A stretch of DNA of 64,000 bases from Harmonia axyridis (lineage: Eukaryota > Arthropoda > Insecta > Coleoptera > Coccinellidae), in assembly GCF_914767665.1 (NCBI RefSeq), contig NC_059504.1, forward strand, positions 23,042,001 to 23,106,000. Direction: 5' to 3'. Positions 32,261-42,228 of this stretch are shown one piece after another. Position 1 is the stretch's first letter, and each line of letters starts with the position of its first letter. The translations under genes were made by a program, and so were the position numbers. The notes below the pieces were generated by a model, which saw only the letters and a program-made list of their open reading frames with translations, had not been told where the DNA came from and made no database searches.

Positions 32261-34535
32261 GACCGCAATACCATAATTTGAGGCATCTACAGTAAGTTTT
32301 ATCGGCTTGTCATCTTGAAAATGTACCAGTAACTTATCAGACGTCAGTTCATTTTTTATTTTATTAAAAGCGTTTTGACATTCTTTCGACCAATTCCACT
32401 TTACATCTTTTTTTAGCAGATTATAAAGTGGATGCAATATAGTAGCTTGATTTTTTATAAATTTTCCATAATAACTAATTAGTGAAATTATAGACTTTAA
32501 TTGAGTAATATTACGAGGAATGGGCGCATTTTTGATTGCCTCGATTTTAACAGGATCAGGATGTATCCCTTCTTTGTCAATTATGTGACCCAAATATTTC
32601 ACTGATTTCTGGAAAAAACAGCATTTATCTAAGGAAACTTTAAGTCCTGCATCTTTTAAAATGTCTAATACTCGTTTCAATTTTTCAAGATGTTCTTTTC
32701 TATTTCGTGCAGTAATTAAAACATCATCAATGAAAAAAACTACTCCCTCTATTCCGCTAAGTAAGGATGTCATAATTTTCTGAAATATACTAGGACAAGA
32801 GGCTATTCCAAATGGTAATCGATTATATACAAATAACCCTATATGAGTTGAAATAGTACAAAATTTTTTAGAATTTTCATCTAACAAAACTTGGTTGAAA
32901 GCATTTGATAAATCTAATTTAGTATATTCCTCACCACCTGCTAAGCTAGCAAATAAATCATCAGTGCGTGGTAAAGGATACTTATCTACTTCCAGGTGCG
33001 GATTTACCGTCACCTTAAAATCACCACAGATCCTTATGCTACCATCAGGTTTTAGAACAGGTACTACTGGGGTCCCCCAATCTGAGTACTCCACTGGAGA
33101 AATCACTCCCATCTCTAAAAGTCGGTTCAGTTCATCCTCCACTTTAGATTTCATAGCGAATGGTAAAGGTCTGGCCCTGAAAAATTTTGGCACAACAGTA
33201 TCGTTTTTTAACTTTAATATTGCTACACCTTTAGTAAAAGTCCCTAAACCTGGGGAAAAAACAGCTGAATATTTTTCTTTCAATTCATTCACCAAAAAAT
33301 TATCATCCAAGCTAGTCAATTGAAATACATCTGATAATCCAATCGAAAATTTCGAGAGAAAATCCCTACCTAATATAGGTGGTCCTCCCTTATCTATTAC
33401 AAAAATTGTAATATTTTTCTCTATGTCATTATAAACAACATTCGTTACAAAACTACCAATAGGTGATATCTTTTGACCAGTGTATACAAATAATTCCTTA
33501 TCAGATTTTCTTAAAGTTTCAGATGAGAAAAATTTTTCATAGAAGAATTTGTTTATACAAGATATACTTGATCCTGTGTCTATTTGAAATGCATAATTAT
33601 TATTATTAATAGAAATATTTACATAAAATGGTTTATTTTCTATATTTTTGATCATAAATAATGAATTTTGCTTATCATCCAGATAATTTTGGAAAGAATT
33701 CTGTTTGACAAATTTGAAATTTCGATTCGTTTTATTTTGATTATGAACAATTCTTTTTGTCTCTGATTGTTGTCTTTTCGGACAAACAGGAGATAAATGA
33801 CCTTTAGTATTACAGAAATGGCAAGAACACTCACGGTATTGACAATTTGATGACAGATGATTGCTTCTGCCACAAACTTGACATTTCATTTGCGCTGACA
33901 TCCTTTCCTGTGACGTAGAGGTTGACGTCTTCGCTGAAGCTGCGCACTTGCTGCCTTTTCTGAAATGGAACAATGGCTCTTCTTTCAAGGAAAATGGCGT
34001 CGCTTCTTTTCCACGCGCTGCTTCTTTGGATGACGCTATTCGAATTGCTTCGGCTAGAGAAATTTGTTTCCTTTCTTCAAAAAGTCTGTCTATCACAGGT
34101 CCATTATTATATCCCACGATGAACCGATCTCTTAATGCAATGTTTAACTCTTCGTCAAACTCACAATATGCTGCTAAATTTCGAAGTCTAGCTGCCCAGT
34201 CGTTTGCTGTTTCACTTGATAACTTCTTGGCACTGTAGAATTTTTCTCTTTCGGCAAAAACCGAAGTTTGCGTTCCGAAATGATCGGAAAATAAGTTTAT
34301 AAGTTATCAGTTCTTCGAAGGCTTTTCTTTCCGGTGCGGTTGGTAGGCACAAATTGAAAATTAATCGGTAAGAATCTTCCGATAGTAAATTTAATAATAT
34401 GGCACGTTTTCTCACGGGATCTTCTATATTGTTCGCCGTGAAATAATTCAATAAACGAGGTTTGAAGATACTCCAGTCATTAATTTTTACGTCGAATTCA
34501 CGTAAATGACCGACAAAACTCTTTTCTTCACTCAT
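32207..34535 (-). pseudogene. Gypsy gag and pol (protease, reverse transcriptase) with frameshift
   Basis: Gag starts at ATG 34535, only 14 bases from the LTR, and runs about 80 codons before a frame change near 34285. The next frame continues Gag and is open to 32207. In it, counting from 34117, two zinc knuckles lie at residues 79-92 (CQVCGRSNHLSSNC) and 99-112 (CHFCNTKGHLSPVC), the protease DTGSS at 180, and the reverse transcriptase with LDLSNAF at 401-407 and FIDD at 462-465. RNase H begins after residue 600 and is cut by a second frame change. Gag and protease-RT lie in one frame with no stop between them. The breaks could be mutations or base-calling errors. Confidence 0.88.
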
Positions 34536-34548
34536 TTTCTCGTCGCCA
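34533..34548 (-). promoter_or_regulatory. tRNA primer-binding site and gag start
   Basis: One base inside the 5' LTR the minus strand reads TGGCGACGAG (34548-34539), the usual TGG-starting primer-binding site complementary to a tRNA 3' end. The gag ATG (34535-34533) follows almost immediately, so the untranslated leader is unusually short. Which tRNA is used was not determined. Confidence 0.65.
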
Positions 34549-34549
34549 C

Positions 34550-34728
34550 TGTTACTACTTCAACTTGTAGAAGTAAGTAATCTTTAATAATTTATTTCGT
34601 ATAAATGAAGAGGGAAATCAAATGATAACATTTCATCTCAGCGTTTAATTTGAAACTGAATGTTCCTGCTACATGTGAATATTATCACAACATGTGTTAC
34701 AAAAAATAACAATCTCAATACCATAACA
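34550..34728 (-). repeat. 5' LTR of the Gypsy element
   Basis: Same 179-base sequence as 30203-30381. It should carry the promoter and polyadenylation signals, though no classical TATA box stands out. The adjacent GTTGC at 34729-34733 is the target duplication. Confidence 0.95.
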
Positions 34729-35878
34729 GTTGCCATGATAATTTCTTGAAGACATCTTCCAGCGCCAAGGTGAACAATTTCGGAGAGATCGAGTCGCCCT
34801 GTCTAACTCCTCTCTGTATTGGGATCTTATCCGTTGTTGTGTTTTCATCTATTTTGACGTGGAGCGTAGCATCTTTGTAGATGTCCTCAATGAGGTTTGT
34901 ATATCTTGAGTCAATCCTTGCGTTGCTCATTGCCTCCATCACCGCCCATGTTTCCAATGAGTCAAATGCTTTCTTGTAATCAACGAAAGCGAGGTGTAAC
35001 GGGACATTGTACTCTGTACATTTCTCAATAAGCGTGCGTATCGTTTGTATGTGGTCCAATGTACTGAAGCTGCTCCGGAAACCAGCCTGTTCCACAGGTT
35101 GATAAAAGTCAAACTTATTATTGAGGCGGTTGGTAATGATTTTGCTGAGGAGCTTATACAAAACGGATAGAAGGCTAATCGGTCTGTAGTTCTCGATGTT
35201 GGTTCGGTCCCCTTTTTTGAAGAGGATTATCACCTCGGCATTTCTCCATGTATCGGGAATTTTTCCCTCCTCCAGGCATCTGTTAAAAAGAATAATCAGT
35301 GCTTTCTCAAGAGTTTTACCTCCGTTCTTCAGCATCTCCACTGTATTGAGATCTTCTCCTGGAGCCTTCCGGTTCTTCATCTGCTTTAATGCCATTCTTA
35401 ACTCTGCAGTGTCAACTTCCGGTATATCTTCGAAGCCCACATTTTGGACCATTTGAATTCTCGATCGGTTTGGTTTAGGTACCGATTGTCTGTAAAGTCC
35501 ACTGTGAAATTGCTGGATGGTGGAAGTTATTTGCTGCCTCTCAGTAACAACTTCTCCTTGTTGGTTCTTAATTTTGTATATGAGCGACTTTCCTTTTGTT
35601 CTTTTCGACCGAAGTACTTTCATATTCATGTTGTTCTCGATAGCTTCGTTTATTGTTTGTGTGTTATACGATCTCAGGTCCTTTCTAATTGCCTTTTTCA
35701 CCTTTCTATCCAGTGTTGGATACCCTGCTGAATCCCTATCCGTTTTTCTGCGTTCTGCCAATAGTTTATTGGTGTTCTTGCTAAGTTTCGTATCAGCTTT
35801 TGCCTTCATGGAGCATACACTCTTGGTAGCCACCTTAATACTGCCAACGATTTTTACGGCTATCTCGTTGAGTGTCAA
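34729..35878 (-). pseudogene. LINE reverse transcriptase, first part (inverted segment)
   Basis: The minus strand encodes reverse transcriptase blocks in order: KKGDRTNIENYRPISLLSVL, EQAGFRSSFSTLDHI, LAFVDYKKAFDSLETW and GVRQGDSISPKLF. It runs to EDVFKKLSW and is then interrupted by the Gypsy LTR; the next few codons are found beyond the Gypsy element at 30186-30202. The active-site FADD block is missing here and is found on the opposite strand near 37170. A frame change separates this region from the endonuclease. A KK/RK-rich linker precedes the RT domain. Confidence 0.88.
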
Positions 35879-35945
35879 ATTTCTGAGGTTTTCTGTTGGT
35901 TCAACCTCTTGTTGATTTGTGCGTTGTAGTCTTCTATTTTCTCTT

Positions 35946-36896
35946 TTAGTTGGTTCGAGGTTGGTCGAATGATTTTCTCCATTTGTTTTTTCTTTCCAAG
36001 TGAGTGTTTATACTTATGGTGGCTCTAACTATTCTATGATCACTTCCAGTGTTGAAACGATTGAGGACCGATACATCGGTACAGAGTTGTTTATCTGTAG
36101 TGAGGATATAATCTATCTCATTTTTTATTGCGCCGTCTGGACTTCTCCAAGTCCATTTCCTTTGAGGCTGCTTCTTAAAGAATGTGTTCATGCAGTACAT
36201 TTGTTCTTTGTTCAGGAAGTCAAGCAACATTTCGCCTCTAATGTTTCGTGTCCCCAGTCCAAAGTTTCCGATGTTCAGACCGTCTGTCGCTGTTCTCTGT
36301 CCTACCTTGGCATTAAAGTCACCCATTATGATCTTGAATTTGGTGTTCTCTTGGTTCTTAGCTGTCGTTAGGTCTTCATAAAATTGTTCGACGTCTTCGT
36401 CTGTTGATGCGGATGTGGGGGCGTATGCCTGTATGATCTGTATGCTTTGTACTCTGTTCAGATGCAGCATGATATAGATAACACGATCTGATATGGCTTT
36501 GCTCTTAGTGACAAGATGTTTTATTCTGCTATTGACCATGATCGCCACTCCTCCTATGTGGTGACCTGTTTCTGAATTTCTTTGAAAAAGTACATGGCCA
36601 GATTTCAGAATCATATTGGCCTCGCCTTTCATTCTGGTCTCACTAATTCCAAGTATATCCCATTTGATGGTTTGAAGTTCTTTTTCTAGACTTAATAAGT
36701 GCTCTTCTAGTCTCATTGTGCGAATGTTGTATGTTGAAACCAAGATGTTCCTGTTGGTTTTCCGTTTTTTATCTGGTACTGCCGAAGTTCTGCCTCCCCC
36801 AGAATCCTTGAGGCTGACTGATAAATCAGTGCGAGATTCTGAGCGCTTAGCTCTACTCGCCTGGGGTATTTCTGTTTTGTATTTCGACATTTTCAT
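35946..36896 (-). pseudogene. LINE APE-type endonuclease (inverted segment)
   Basis: On the minus strand from ATG 36896 the product begins MKMSKYKTE and contains the apurinic-type endonuclease blocks STYNIRTMRLEEHL, LGISETRMKG, QAYAPTSAS, IMGDFNAKVG, IDYILTTDKQ and TGSDHRIV. These carry the catalytic Asn, Glu, Asp and Ser-Asp-His residues. It resembles the RTE and craniofacial-development-protein-2-like group. The frame ends at 35946 while the reverse transcriptase continues in another frame, so one insertion or deletion lies in the linker at about 35880-35945. Upstream, 36897-37130 is the GC-rich 5' UTR of the element. Confidence 0.88.
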
Positions 36897-37130
36897 TTTT
36901 GGAAGGGGTTTGGCATTCAAACGCCACGCTTGCCGAGCGGGTTGGCGAGTGTTTAGTTTTCAGCCGCCCATTCTGGGTCAGACGCTGTTTGTAGCCGCTC
37001 ATTCTGAGGCAGGCGCTACTTTCCTGTTGGTCCGCGAGAGGTATTTCATTTCCCTCCTACCACCCATATCTGGGAGGCATTCCCCTATCCGCCACCTGGG
37101 GACGCGTCCTCTAGGGGTTACAGGCTCCCC

Positions 37131-37935
37131 CGTCAATATAGACGGAAGATACCTAAATCATCTCCGTTTCGCCGACGACATTGTACTAATGCAGGGGAGC
37201 TTAGCAGTATGTTACTTGACCTGAAGGAAGCGTCACAAAAATAGTAGGCCTAGAAATGAACCTGCAAAAAACTAAGATCATGAGCCTAGACAATATCTGT
37301 GTCACTGTCGATAATAAGGTGCTTGAAGTTGTAGAGGAATATATTTATCTTGGTCACAACATAATGCTGGGAAAGAACAACCAGACAGCCGAAATAGGGA
37401 GAAGGATCAGGCTGGCTTGGGCGGCTTTTGGGAATCTGGCACATATCCTCAAAGAACCTAAAATGCCAATTAATTTAAAACGAAAGGTATTTGATGCTTG
37501 CGTGTTACCAGTCATGTTGTACGGACTCGAGACAGTTACCCTAACAAAGAAAAGCGCACAACGACTGCGAGTCTGCCAACGTGCGATGGAACGAGCAATG
37601 CTCGGGATCAGCTTGAGAGACAGGCAGACAAATGAAAATATCAGGGCGAAAACCAGAGTAAGTGACGCAGTAGAACAAGCTGCTAGAAGTAAATGGCGGT
37701 GGGCTGGTCATGTCGCGCGGAATGATGTGAAGTGGACAAAAATTATCATGCAGTGGAGACCACGACTGACAAAAAGAAGTGTTGGCAGACCCCTGTTAAG
37801 ATGGCGAGATGACATTCAAAGGCGAGCAGGAAAGAACTGGATTCTCACAGCACAGTGTAGGACGACATGGAAGCGATTGGAAGAGGCCTATGTCCAGGAG
37901 TGGACTCAAACGGGCTGAAGAAGAAGAAGAAGAAG
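37131..37935 (+). pseudogene. LINE reverse transcriptase end and C-terminus (direct segment)
   Basis: The plus strand resumes the same protein with VNIDGRYLNHLRFADDIVLM, the active-site block, then after two frame changes at about 37190-37255 reads MNLQKTKIMSL, YIYLGHNI, FDACVLPVMLYGLETV and KWRWAGHVARND, ending RPLLRWRDDIQRRAGKNW and a stop at 37918. The tail is a run of GAA repeats reaching 37935. These blocks follow directly after the RT blocks encoded on the opposite strand at 34729-35878, so the two are halves of one gene. Codon use is less AT-rich than in the jockey-type LINE. Confidence 0.88.
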
Positions 37936-37965
37936 ATGTATATGTATATTTTTACTTTTTTCGAT

Positions 37966-38500
37966 TTGCCGTATGCTTAGCCTCTTGATTATTTATGTAT
38001 TAACTTTTTTGTCCACGATACCGATAGTCAAATTATCATAGTTCACGAATTCTATGACATTTCATAGACATATAAAACAAATGTATTTCAATATAATAAT
38101 TGATATTGCCATTGGGATGAAAAGTTGCTTTTCATTAGGAAACCTTATAATTGAGGTCCTATAGGAACATGTTATTGCCTGAGATTCACAATACATATTA
38201 TGATTCCATTGGAAAAAACACTTTTTATAATTTTAGTATGTCTCGTTGAAGCCTGTGATTTTGAACATCTTTGTATGATAAGGAACAAGTATTACAACAA
38301 CAAGTTATTACAAGTAACCCCGGATATATGGTAATCCATGACTGAATTCAGCTTTCTAGGACTTAAAGTACCGAAGTGAAATGTTTAATTGAAGTTATGT
38401 TTTGCACAAAAAAGAATTTAATCCATCCATTACTCGAAAACCGAAAGACATGGAAGTGATAATTAAATAATAATCAAGAGGCTACGCCTATGGCAAACTT
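37966..38500. repeat. Inverted-repeat element with TTTGCCGTA..GCCTCTTGATTATT ends
   Basis: TTTGCCGTATGCTTAGCCTC followed by TTGATTATT at 37966-37997 is mirrored at 38468-38500 by AATAATCAAGAGGCTACGCC and TATGGCAAA. A third arm, CGTATAGCCTCTTGATTATT, stands alone at about 42519-42540. The stretch has no coding potential. The rest, up to 39771, holds nothing that I recognise. Confidence 0.5.
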
Positions 38501-39771
38501 AAAAGAATGCATGGTCCCCCCCCCCCTGTATAATTCATCCTCTATGTAGCTTTCCGAAATATTCATGAAATAAAAATTAGATCGATAGAAATTGTGTTAT
38601 ACCTTTTGCGAAGGTTTAGATTAAGTTCAGAAGAGGACGTACGTGTCATGAAATCAACAAAAGAAAGTTTCAGCAAAATTCCTATAAAATACCCTAATCA
38701 CCGAAATTAATTAAAGAACAATTTTTTTTTTTTTTGAGTTATATAATTTATAACCCAGAGTGAATTTGCACTATTTGCCATTCTCCCTTGCACGCATTGT
38801 TTTGAACTCAGATTTTATAGGATTTTTTTCTGCAATCCCCCATTCATTCTGGAGTTTCTTTAATGAATTTGAACCTATGACTAACAAATTTCCCATTAAA
38901 TGTTCATATTTCCAGTATTCAATAAGATAAATGGTATAACGATGTCCGGCATTAATTTTCAAGGCATACAATCGAATGAATCAATCTGTACGTAGGTGGA
39001 TATGTCGGATAGCTGAGCCGATTTCCAATTAGTTCGATAACCAATTAAACTCCGTAATTTTTTCAAAGTGAATATAACTAACCGATAATTTATAACGTAG
39101 TGATAAATAAAAAATGGATACGACTGGCGGTAAATCATTCTTTGGCGGCTTTGTTTACTTTATTTGGCATTTTTATTAGTCTTAAATGAATTATGGTATG
39201 TCTAGAGTTAACTTTGTTATATTTTTATTGCAACATATTGTTCGCCGGTCTAGATTGGGTCGATTTGCTAACGATGAACTAAGACCCGAGGCCCATTGGT
39301 GTAACATTGTCTTACTTCGTGTTCCCGAGTGAGTTATGTTTAATTAAAACAAGATAAAGGGGGTTGATAATGGAATTTTGTATCGGATACCTACTTCGTA
39401 TATATATATTTTTTTTGTTTCGATTATTTATATCACATACATCTGAAAAGCAGGATGTAAATTTCACAAAGAAGCCCCATTGCACTTTTTTTAATTTCCG
39501 AAATTATTGAGGACCAGAGATATCAGTGAAGAATATTTATTCATGTGATTCAAAAGAGAGTACATATATTTTTAATTCGACTGAATATCTGTGATTTCTG
39601 CATTTAAGTTAATATTTCATTTTTCATGTTATTATTTGTAGTATCTTCAGTTTCTGGATTTATATTTCGTTTTTCATGAATCACTCTTTGGAAACCCAGG
39701 ATTACAATATATAATAATAGGATAACAATTTCAGAGATTGCTAAAAGTGGGCTTTCAATCCACCCTACCAA
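38501..39771. other. AT-rich spacer, nothing recognised
   Basis: Contains a run of C residues at about 38516-38526 and a T run near 38730. No gene, repeat arm or RNA was recognised. Confidence 0.4.
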
Positions 39772-41150
39772 CAGTGGCGGATCAATGGTAATGTTTAGGG
39801 GGGTATAACTTTATAAAAATTCTCATATGACAAAAATAAAATATGACTCTATTTTCTATAGACATACGAAATAATGAAAACAAATTATATAGTTTCTTAT
39901 TTCACCAAAATGAGATGAAAATATATCTCCAGTTAACAATATCCGCTCAAGATGGAAATAATTGAGGAAAAAATTTATATCAATAAGAAATGAAACAAAC
40001 AACATCCTGCATATGCAAAAACCAAATGAAAATTCATTTTCAAAAGATATATACAAAGTTAACATAATATTTCGTGAAAATAAAATAAGTCAACATAACA
40101 AAAATAGTAAAAACAAGTAAAGAAAATTCCACTTATCGCAGTCCTTAAAAAACTCAGTCAAAAAATGCTATAGTGATATGGTGATCCAGTAGTATGAATA
40201 AACTTGGAGCAAATGCTTCACAATGATCACTGGTATTCGTTCATAACGGGTGTTTTTTTTTCGAGGTATATAACTTTAAGTTGGCATTACTGTTCAAGAT
40301 GGAGACCGATTTAACAGCTGTCAAGTGATTTATTCTCAGTTTGGTTTGACAATTCGTCATGAATAGACTCACGCTTGAACAACGCTTGCAAATAGTGCAA
40401 TTTCATTTCGAAAATAATGGTTCTTTGTGGAATACGTATCTCGCACTACGTCCATTTTATTTTGTTTAGCGATGAAGCGCACTTCTGGTTGAATGGCTAC
40501 GTCAACAAACAAAACTGCCGCATTTGGAGTGAAGCTAATCCTCAAGTGTATGTCGAAACACCGTTACATCCAGAAAAACTGACTGTTTGAGACGGTGCAA
40601 CATGTCACACAGCTCGTGCCACAATCGATTTATTGAAAGACACATTTGGTGACCGCCTAATTTCACGTTTTGGACCTGTGAATTGGCCTCCAAGATCTTG
40701 TGATTTAACACCGCTAGACTACTATGGGGCTATGTAAAGTCATTGGTCTATGCGGATAAGCCACAAACCCTTGACCATTTGTAAGGCAACATTCGCCGTG
40801 TTATCGCCGATATACGGCCACAAATGTTGGAAAAAGTCATCGAAAATTGGACGTCCAGATTGTACTACATCCGAGCCAGCCGTGGCGATCATATGCCAGA
40901 AATCATATTTAAAATGTAATGCCACAAGATTTTCTTGCGGATAAATAAAATTCATGTCTATCGAATAATCCATCGTTGTTTTATTGCAATTTAAAGTTCT
41001 ATAGCTCTAAAAAAACACCCTATATTTATTAAGGATGCAGCTATACTTAAAGCATTTACTTTTGGTTGAGAGCTGATTCGTCTCCAAAGCTATGAATATT
41101 TCGACGAGGCTTATGGGGGAAGTAATTACTACCTCCTGGATCTGCCACTG
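39772..41150. mobile_element. Probable hAT-like remnant hosting an IS630-like transposon
   Basis: CAGTGGCGGATC at 39772 is mirrored by GATCTGCCACTG ending at 41150, a 12-base inverted repeat with one mismatch, of a type common at hAT-like element ends. The left end continues to GGGGGGTATAA and the right mirror to a CCCCC-containing stretch. The 8-base flanks match poorly (CCTACCAA and CCTTTGAC), so the target duplication is not supported. Without the nested transposon the element would be about 600 bases and noncoding. Confidence 0.4.
40246..41020 (+). mobile_element. Internally deleted IS630/Tc1-like transposon, copy 1
   Basis: Ends ACGGGTGTTTTTTT and its mirror AAAAAAACACCCT are flanked by TA. 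The plus strand encodes MNRLTLEQRLQIVQFHFENN (helix-turn-helix start), then abruptly FILFSDEAHFWLNG (first catalytic Asp), then after PEKLTV a TGA and DGATCHTARATIDLLKDTFG (second Asp), NWPPRSCDLTPLDYY (third Asp) and LYYIRASRGDHMPEI near the end. The second and third Asp are 36 residues apart. Two coding stretches are missing: between the helix-turn-helix and the first Asp, and before the second Asp. It cannot make an active enzyme. The same deletions occur in the copy at 44902. Confidence 0.82.
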
Positions 41151-41228
41151 CCTTTGACCAGGCAAACCAAGGAAAGCCTGCTTATCGGACATTGCCGATA
41201 ACATATGTATCTATAGAATAACAATATT

Positions 41229-41719
41229 AAGTTTCGTGCGAAATTTTGTGTTGATAGCGTTACTAAAACCATAGAAAATTCAAGAAGAATAAGGTAAAAT
41301 AAATATCCAATATTTCCGGTATTTCAGATCCGATCGGGTCGGGATTTTGCGTGTCTATACATATACCATAATGATTTCAAGCTTTGTGCATAATTTTGTT
41401 TTGATGGCGCAATTAAAATCATAGCGGAATATAGAAAAAAAAACAATAATACCGTTACAAGAGATCCGACAAATTTGAGATTTTGGAAGTAAATATAAAA
41501 TAAAAATATTTTATGTGAAATTTAGTATTGAGGGTACTCAGAATTATAAAAATGAGGAAAGTACCTACTAACGTAGTTGGAGCATTTTAGCGTTTGTCAT
41601 TGAGGTGCCGATTGCACCCTTCGAGACTACAAAACTGTAACGTAGGTATATCTATGGGTGCAATTGGAATATGAATCAACGAGCGCTAAAAAGCTCCTGA
41701 CTTCACGTCAGTGCTTTCC
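41229..41719. repeat. Dispersed repeat family, copy C, with 150-bp internal units
   Basis: AGTTTCGTGCGAAATTTTGT at 41231 recurs as GCTTTGTGCATAATTTTGTT at 41381, 150 bases later, each followed by AAAATCATAG or AAACCATAG. Terminal units are inverted: reverse at 41580-41618 and forward at 41657-41719 (GGTGCAATTGGAATATGAAT, then CTCCTGACTTCACGTCAGTG). The organisation matches copy B. No coding capacity. Confidence 0.6.
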
Positions 41720-41803
41720 ACAAAATATTAGGTCGGTGAGTTTCTCAGATAATCTAACAAAGAAGTACCATATGCACTTCAAATTTTAAAACTTCATATT
41801 TAC

Positions 41804-42228
41804 TTAAGAGGGATTATCACCACGTAGCTTTCCGAGTATCAGTCAAATTTCGTTACCTAGTCATTTCCCTTCTGGAGGTCCTGCGATGACCAAACTTTGA
41901 ACGGTGTACGAAGTTGTACATTCACTTCATCTTTCTTTTTTGAAGTAAATAGGTAGAGGGCAGCAATGTACGACAGTCAATTATTTTTTTTACAAAATTA
42001 TAGTTTTACCTCTTTTGTAATGATTTTGGGTAGGATTCTCCTCGAATATTTAAAAAATATCTCGAAATTGCAAATTGAAAATATCGACTTTCCACAATAT
42101 AGATCATTGTTTGAAGAAATGATGTAAAGAATTCATAAAAATCGGTGGTAGTAAAAGGAAAATATCTATAATTTCGTTTCGAACTGAGCAGTCACGTGGT
42201 GGTATTCCCGAGGGTATTTCCTCTTTAA
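41804..42228. mobile_element. TTAA-flanked MITE, copy 2 (425 bp)
   Basis: TTAAGAGGGATTATCACCAC starts at 41804 and CACGTGGTGGTATTCCCG leads to CTCTTTAA at 42228, so TTAA is present at both ends. The interior is the reverse of copy 1 at 24689-25162, for example CTTTGAACGGTGTACGAAGT against the mirrored stretch near 25055. It lies directly beside copy C of the dispersed repeat. Confidence 0.75.

Larger units (their letters stand above)
30203..34728 (-). mobile_element. Gypsy-type LTR retrotransposon, 4526 bp
   Basis: Two direct 179-base LTRs (30203-30381 and 34550-34728) bound gag-pol genes on the minus strand. A 5-base target duplication, GTTGC, lies at 30198-30202 and 34729-34733. Order along the element is LTR, primer-binding site, gag with two zinc knuckles, protease, reverse transcriptase, RNase H, integrase, polypurine tract, LTR. 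There is no envelope gene and no chromodomain evident. The LTRs look identical by eye, implying recent insertion, yet coding is interrupted in two places. It sits inside the reverse transcriptase gene of the inverted LINE segment. Confidence 0.93.
30174..37947 (+). mobile_element. Twin-primed (5'-inverted) RTE/CFDP2-like LINE with nested Gypsy
   Basis: The 12-base string ATGTATATGTAT occurs at 30174-30185 and again at 37936-37947, just after a GAA-repeat tail. Between them lie a LINE 5' segment in reverse orientation (30186-30202, interrupted by a Gypsy element, then 34734-37130) and the 3' segment in forward orientation (37131-37935). The two segments are consecutive parts of one element: the reversed part stops just before the reverse transcriptase active-site block, and the forward part begins with it, both sharing GTCAATA at the breakpoint. 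This is the arrangement produced by twin priming. Three or more frameshifts show the copy is dead. Confidence 0.88.

Noticed and set aside
32895..33323. 142-codon plus-strand frame inside the Gypsy pol gene
   Set aside because: Antisense shadow of the reverse transcriptase; it has no motif of its own.
34285..34290. Programmed ribosomal frameshift in the Gypsy Gag gene
   Set aside because: The frame change is well inside Gag and not at the Gag-Pol boundary, and a second break occurs in RNase H, so mutation or sequencing error is more likely.
35196..36381. Long plus-strand frames overlapping the LINE endonuclease and reverse transcriptase
   Set aside because: They are shadows of the minus-strand LINE genes, which carry all the recognisable motifs.
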